The notes under the pieces were generated by a model that ran no database searches, had not been told where the DNA came from, and worked only from the letters and a program-made list of their open reading frames with translations. A stretch of DNA of 64,000 nt from Zhengitettix transpicula (taxonomy: Eukaryota; Arthropoda; Insecta; Orthoptera; Tetrigidae): the NCBI GenBank assembly GCA_037074705.1, contig CM073590.1:53337895-53401894 (forward strand), written 5' to 3'. Position 1 is the first letter of the stretch; every line of letters begins with the position of its first letter. A program made the translations under genes and the position numbers. Of this stretch, positions 58,981 to 64,000 are shown one piece after another.

Positions 58981-59190
58981 AATGGCCGACTATTGACATG
59001 AAATTCGCAACTTTTACCGTATCATCAAGGTCGACCGCCCCGTAACATACACCTCTAGAAACAGGCGGAAGTGCCTCGGCTTGTGGGAACCTTGGTTCAA
59101 AAGCATAGAGAGGAGAAGGCATCCTCAAAGGCAGCCCTCTCCGACTCTCAAGAAAGGTTTTGCATGCGAGAGAACAGCTCTCACAGTTTT
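58981..59190 (-). mobile_element. Retroposon partial copy between H and I
   Basis: It starts in mid-body (ATGGCCGACTATTGACATG) and continues through ACATACACCTCTAGAAACAG to a 5' hairpin (TGCGAGAGAACAGCTCTCA). It lacks the 3' half and A-tail, so it probably arose by recombination or deletion within a tandem of copies. Confidence 0.65.
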
Positions 59191-59216
59191 TTTTTGTATT
59201 TTTATATAAGAAGAAG

Positions 59217-59725
59217 ACAGGCTATGTATAGGGTAATCCACATAGTGGCAACTCCCCTCTTATAGCATAGAAATGGGAGTGAAAAGGGGGGATGCGGAAA
59301 GGTAGAGGTAGGTAGCCAAGTGTTAACTAGAGCCCCTGGGCTATGGTTTAAGGATTCTAACCAGCAATTCGCCTAAACGTGATGCAGAGAAAACCCTAGA
59401 AAAACCTGCGTCAGGTAGGTCGGGTATTTGCTCCTTGTCCCAAAGCCTGCCCGGTGGCGGGGGAGGGGTTTGCTGTGGGGTCGCAGCTTTCCCCTCGCCG
59501 AGCCCTGACCGGTTTATTCCAATAGGAATAGCGGACATCTCTTACCGTATGCTGAATATGTGCGACCCCGGAACCTACTCCTCTTGAAAAAGGCCGAGGT
59601 GCCTCGGCATGTGGGAACCTTAGTTAAAAAACCCCAGAGAGAAGTGAAGGCATTCCGAAAGGTAACCTCCTCCAGAGCTCTCTGGGTAGGTTCATCTGCG
59701 AGAGGATGCTCTCACAGGCTTCCTT
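59217..59725 (-). mobile_element. Retroposon copy I, nested in the Jockey relic
   Basis: It begins after a T-rich stretch with ACAGGCTATGTATAGGGTAA and ends with CCAGAGCTCTCTGGGTAGG and CTGCGAGAGGATGCTCTCAC. The 5' segment has the AGAGCTCT variant shared with copy D and not with C, E or G, so D and I form a subfamily. Confidence 0.75.
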
Positions 59726-61262
59726 GAATTTTTTTTTTCCGTTTGTTACTTTTAACTGCGATTGCCTGCCGATCATCCATTAAAATTGTCCCCTTTTCAG
59801 TCCAAGCTGTTTTCGTTTAGTATATTTACTATATAGGTGAAACCCGAGACATTTGGCGGTGTCTGATGGTAGTAGATTTTTCCGTTTAGATGGACTGTCA
59901 GGCAATTTTCTGTCCTCACAGTAAACGTTAGGTGCATAGATTTGCCCAGTATTCCCCACATATTTCGCCACTCATTTTATTCAGGATATTTTGTAGTTTT
60001 TTGAGGCTATGTGTGGTTTAATAACAGAAGATAACATAGCGGTACCCTCGGAAAACTTCACTACAGTGTTTAATTTGGTGGTAGGAAGGTCTGTTGTGTA
60101 TATTACATACAGCACCAGTCCTAATACACTTCCCTCGAGGACTCCAGCAAAAATGGTTTTTAATTCTGTGTACGCACCTCGCTATTTTACGTAGAAGTGT
60201 CGATTAGTTACATAGAACTTTAAGATTTCGAAAATGTGTTGACGTAATGTTTACTTGAGGCCATTAAGCCAAAAATTCTTGTAGTAAGTCAACGGAGGCG
60301 GCGGAGCAGTATCGTTTCCCTTCTAGATCATTATTCATTTTCTTGACTATGCGGTGGATTTTTTCTATTGTTCCGTAATTGCTTCTAAACCTAACTGGTT
60401 GTCAGGAATTATTTTTTTTTTCTCTTAGTTTGGTATGCTCCTCATTAGCAGAATTTTTTCGGAAACCTTTGAGTACATAGGCAAATGCTTTAATGGTATT
60501 TATGAAGCTTGTTTCTCTGTTTTATCCTGATTTGAAAACCATAACTATTTCTGAGATTTTCCAGAGTAGCTTAATATTATCGCTGCATTGAGTATCTGTA
60601 CAATAGCTTTATTCCTTTCGTAGTCATTAACTGTAATATTTTTTCGGTAAACAAGTCTAAACCTTGTTCTTTTTTGTGATTCCTTTCGACTATTATTGCA
60701 TGCTTGACTATTGAAAACCTGGCTGCTTTTATTGGGACGTCCATCTGATAAGGCGTTTCTAGGTATTGTTTTATTTCTCTTTCTTCTTCCTCAGTTGACT
60801 CAGAGGGGGATGGTTTAAATACGTCTGCAAGGTGGTTAGCAAAAGCTGTTGTATTTTCGTTACTATTTTGGCCAACGTACAAATATTTATTTTGATTGGT
60901 CGTTTAGTTTGATTCGTTGAGTAACTTTTCATATCTATTAGTTACTTGTTTCTGAAACAGTAAAGTAACTTAGTTTGTCTTGAATACTTTGTCTTGTTGG
61001 TTTTTGTTCTTTTATGCCTGAGTTTGCTAAGTTTCCGCTTTTCTGCTCTCTCTTGATATATGGTAATAGGATATTCTTGTTTTGTCTCAATTAACTCAGT
61101 TTCTGGAGTATAGGCCCACGCAGCCGTTTGCGTAGCTGTAGTTAACGCTAGAACTGCTTCGCCTGTGTGTTCCTTCGATTTTAGTGGTCGGTTCAGTTGA
61201 ATAAGCTCGTCCACTTTTTCTTTGAACTTTTCCCAGTTTGTCGTTGATTTATTAGCGTCAGT

Positions 61263-63593
61263 TTCTTTACCGTATTATAAAACCGTATTTATAAAACACC
61301 ATTTAAACTCAAAAACGCATCGATCGTTGATTGCCTGCAAACGAAAAAAGCTCCGAAACAGCAATATTGTCTTACAAACTCGTTTAAAAGCTGTACTTTA
61401 TAGATATACAACAACATTATTTGATAATGGGAGAGAGAAAAGCTGAATTTATGGACTATAGTCTTATTAAATGTCAAACGGTTCAGTCACGACGATATAG
61501 GCATATGGAATGATATTTGAACCGCTCAAATTTATGAAAAGCTTAGATTGTGAACTATGTTGAAATATTACTATTTTTCATCACCATCATCAACAATGAT
61601 TCTACTCACAAATCTTTACCTTATTCTTAATTATTTCGAGGTTTGGTTATGAAACTATAAATTAACCTTCCGTTTATTTTTACACGTCTCATGTTATCCT
61701 CAAAGTTAAATTAAATAATTATAACCCTTCATAATATTCAGACATATAATTATTAAAACCTTTCAATAGGAATTCTTCATCATCCCTATATTAAAGTAAT
61801 GTGTAAATTAAATAAATTTGCAAATTAAATAAATTAAACTATTTTATCTGCCAGAAAAACTCTAATGTGTATAGATACAGTTTTGAGGAGGAGTTTCTTT
61901 GCTTGGGAGAAAATTTTCATGTTGCACGTGCTTGGCAAGCCCGTATAAGCTGTATGCAGGCAATTTCGTCACTCTTGGTGAATGTCCCCTTGTGGCCCAA
62001 TACTCTCGTATTTAATGAAAAACAGTGACATGTAATGATTATACCAAGCCACACCTGTCATTGACAATTAGAGTCTAAATTAGCTGGAAGAGCGTTACGA
62101 ATATATGAATAAACTTGCAGCATCAAACATTTAATACGTAAGAAACGATGTCATAAGAAAAGTATGACGACATAAATTCTTCGTATGTAAATAATGTTAC
62201 TATTTTATATAATCAAAAAAATCCCATATTTATCCTCTGTAATGGAATTGCTCGAGAAATGCTGGCTGAGGAAATGCCGTTTGTAAAAAATGCTATAAAA
62301 TGAAGGAGAATCGTCTCACTGACCACGTGCACGCCTAAAAATCAAGAATGTGACTGTATAATGACAGCTGGCAGCTGTCAAAGGAAGGCCAGGACGCCAA
62401 ATGGTTAGTAGTTCTAAAGAGAAAAAAAACGTGATTCAATTGAAAACTTATAAATTATGATTAGCAGACCGATACCATGTTTTTTAAGGTGAAGGGGTGT
62501 TTCTAGACTAGATATTGCGGTAATTAAGTCTGATCTTACAGCCCTCATCACATCCGCTTGTGTAACGTATTATACGGATATTTTGATAATTATTAAATTT
62601 GAGTCCTGGTGTTGCGTAGGTAATAAAAACTATAGACATTGCTAAATTAAATTATTGCTATAAATACCATTTAACTCGTATTTAGTATGGCAATGAACTT
62701 CCCCCACAATGCACTTCGTCAACGGTATTAGTGGCGGACTTAGGAATCTCCTTGCTGCCACAAGACTATACAAATATAAAAGAATCAATTACGTAGTATG
62801 CAACTTTTGAGTGCATCTGTCGTTATATTCTGTTTATACGTTTATTTTAAGTTGACCATCAATGCAAAACACGCCGAGTTGTAGGCAGTACGCTCTATTA
62901 GTGTTCCTCATTACTAGAAAAATATATAAATATAAGAACATTTTTTATTGAACGTGACTCTGAATCCAGTAATTTATTTAAAGTCCTAAATCTTACCCGA
63001 ATATGACATGTATAAATTTATCTCGGGTATCCGATCGGTTGTAGTAATTCTCAACGAAGTTTCGATGCCTGGCACTGCCATCCCCTTCACGTTCGCTCAG
63101 ACATACTACAACCCGGTTAGAAACCCTAGAGAAATTTATACGGTAATTTTTTCTTTATGTAAGAGAAAATTCGAAATCTATATATTCTAAATTCCCTGTC
63201 GGTTATCTCACACATACTTTTTGTTACAAAAAAAAAATTGTTGGACCGATGTCGATGGAACATTTTTCGTTACTATATAAAGACATGCGAAAATACAATA
63301 TCATACTGCCACCCGCCCTTTTTAGGCGTTATATTAACTGCTTGGTAAATGATTATGTTCACTTCAAAGAAAATCGACGGACCAGTTTTTCATTTAAGTG
63401 GCAAATATCTTTGAGGCTGCCTTTCATTGACACTTGGACTCTAAAGCCACCATTTGAAAAAGTTAAAAATTCCAATTATGACTGTGATTCGGACTCGATA
63501 CGTTGTAAATATAATACATCTGTTTTAAAATATAATAATTCGCTAAAATAGCCAATAGAAAGTCAAAATGAAGTGATGATACAAATACCACAC
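61263..63593. other. AT-rich spacer, nothing recognised
   Basis: A plus-strand frame of 100 residues at 63249-63551 is open but shows no recognisable domain and no splice context that I trust. No repeat family from the rest of the window is evident. Confidence 0.4.
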
Positions 63594-63756
63594 AACTTTT
63601 CTGGAAACTTTGTTCCTCTCTTCAGTTGATTAGAAACACAAGAACCGTGAGTGACAACCGCAGAATCCATTTGACGAATTGAATTGTGCGGTTGTGTCAC
63701 TCACGGTCTTGTGTTTTTAATCACCTGACGAGATGCACAAAGTTTCCAGAAACGTT
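63594..63756. repeat. Long hairpin of GAAACGTTG-type element
   Basis: Two arms of about 70 bp face each other across a 25-base loop. Left: TTTCTGGAAACTTTGTTCCT ... ACACAAGAACCGTGAGTGAC, AACCGCA. Right, reverse complemented: TTTCTGGAAACTTTGTGCAT ... ACACAAGACCGTGAGTGACA, CAACCGCA. By eye the arms agree at well over four fifths of positions. The right arm contains CCTGACGA and GAAACG boxes. Confidence 0.75.
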
Positions 63757-64000
63757 AAAATCGATTGTAGGAAGATTTATTGACAAATTTTTTTAAAAAG
63801 CGAAAGAATTGGGCGAATATATGTAAAAGGCGTTTAAATACAACCAGACGGATAGAGAATATACTTCAGGACTTCAAAATAACAGAAGATTTTAAAAAGC
63901 GCATAAGTTTATTTTTTTTCATAAAAAACTTGTCTGTAATAAAATATAACAATTGTGTTTTTTAAAAAACGCGATGAAACCCATCAAAAGTGAAATAAAG
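63757..64000. other. Right edge, nothing recognised
   Basis: AT-rich. A short plus frame runs from 63780 to 63965 without recognisable motif. Confidence 0.4.

Larger units (their letters stand above)
58310..61262 (-). pseudogene. Jockey-like LINE ORF2 relic, interrupted
   Basis: On the minus strand, consecutive blocks of one Jockey-clade ORF2 are readable: the endonuclease-RT linker (VDELIQLNRPLKSKEHTGEA, about 61214), FANHLADVFKPSPSES and a LETPYQMDVPIKAARFS region (60840-60690), degenerate finger and palm blocks, a GVLEGSVLGLVLYVIYTTDL block near 60130, then VVKFSEGTAML where family members have the FADDTA catalytic motif. A C-terminal part follows (AKCLGFHLYSK..TKRKQLGLK, about 59860). 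After an interruption at about 58520-59730 filled by retroposon copies, the last part reads TYGIQIWGTASNSNIEIIQS (58510-58440). Stops and frameshifts are many and the active site is destroyed. Confidence 0.85.

Noticed and set aside
39280..59725. CRISPR-like or satellite array
   Set aside because: Copies are dispersed, in both orientations, with A-tails and target duplications, which is retroposition and not an array.
63249..63551. Plus frame of 100 codons
   Set aside because: Open but without any motif, in AT-rich spacer; length is not beyond chance.

Overview
The window looks like nuclear DNA from an insect, or at least an arthropod. It is AT-rich and has long introns, ordinary GT/AG splice sites, no operons and no ribosome binding sites. 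It is heavily loaded with decayed mariner, P-element-like, LTR-like and non-LTR elements. The species cannot be fixed from sequence alone. The transposon mix would suit a large-genome insect lineage such as a polyneopteran, but that is a guess.

Three host genes are supported. (1) Prefoldin subunit 3 (VBP1/PFDN3, + strand, 10462-11025) has its whole coding region in one exon, behind a probable 5'UTR intron. (2) Mitochondrial ribosomal protein L40 (MRPL40, + strand) is seen as three exons (15089-15259, 19090-19288, 24656-24775) that join in phase and end in a stop. Its first exon, with start codon and targeting peptide, was not found. (3) A multi-pass membrane RING-H2 ubiquitin ligase of the TRC8/RNF139-RNF145 family lies on the - strand, with its last three exons at 41651-41533, 38682-38335 and 34411-33959. 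Its 5' part is not recognised and may lie upstream (higher coordinates) or beyond the window.

Layout. 1-6 kb: two tandem copies of a P-element-like (THAP) transposon relic, a decayed LINE reverse transcriptase, and copies of a short GAAACGTTG-type element. 8.4-13.2 kb: a family of MITE-like inverted repeats around the prefoldin gene. 15-25 kb: MRPL40, with introns holding LTR-like units, a mariner relic and TA microsatellites. 25-30 kb: a foldback element and a possible hAT relic with a nested LTR-like unit. 30-33.6 kb: AT-rich DNA with nothing recognised. 34-42 kb: the RING ligase, with introns holding a deleted mariner, another LTR-like unit and several copies of a ~550 bp poly(A)-tailed retroposon; a second mariner relic lies just upstream of its 41.6 kb exon. 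42-64 kb: no host exon recognised, but LINE fragments, more retroposon copies (two with clean 12-bp target duplications), a palindromic mariner split by a foldback MITE, and several long hairpins.

The three genes do not form a functional cluster: a cytosolic chaperone subunit, a mitochondrial ribosomal protein and an ER-type ubiquitin ligase. The most unusual content is in the repeats: the hairpin-headed retroposon family, the TGTAATA-ended LTR-like units sharing a primer-site-like motif and TA-microsatellite flanks, and the nested and palindromic transposons.
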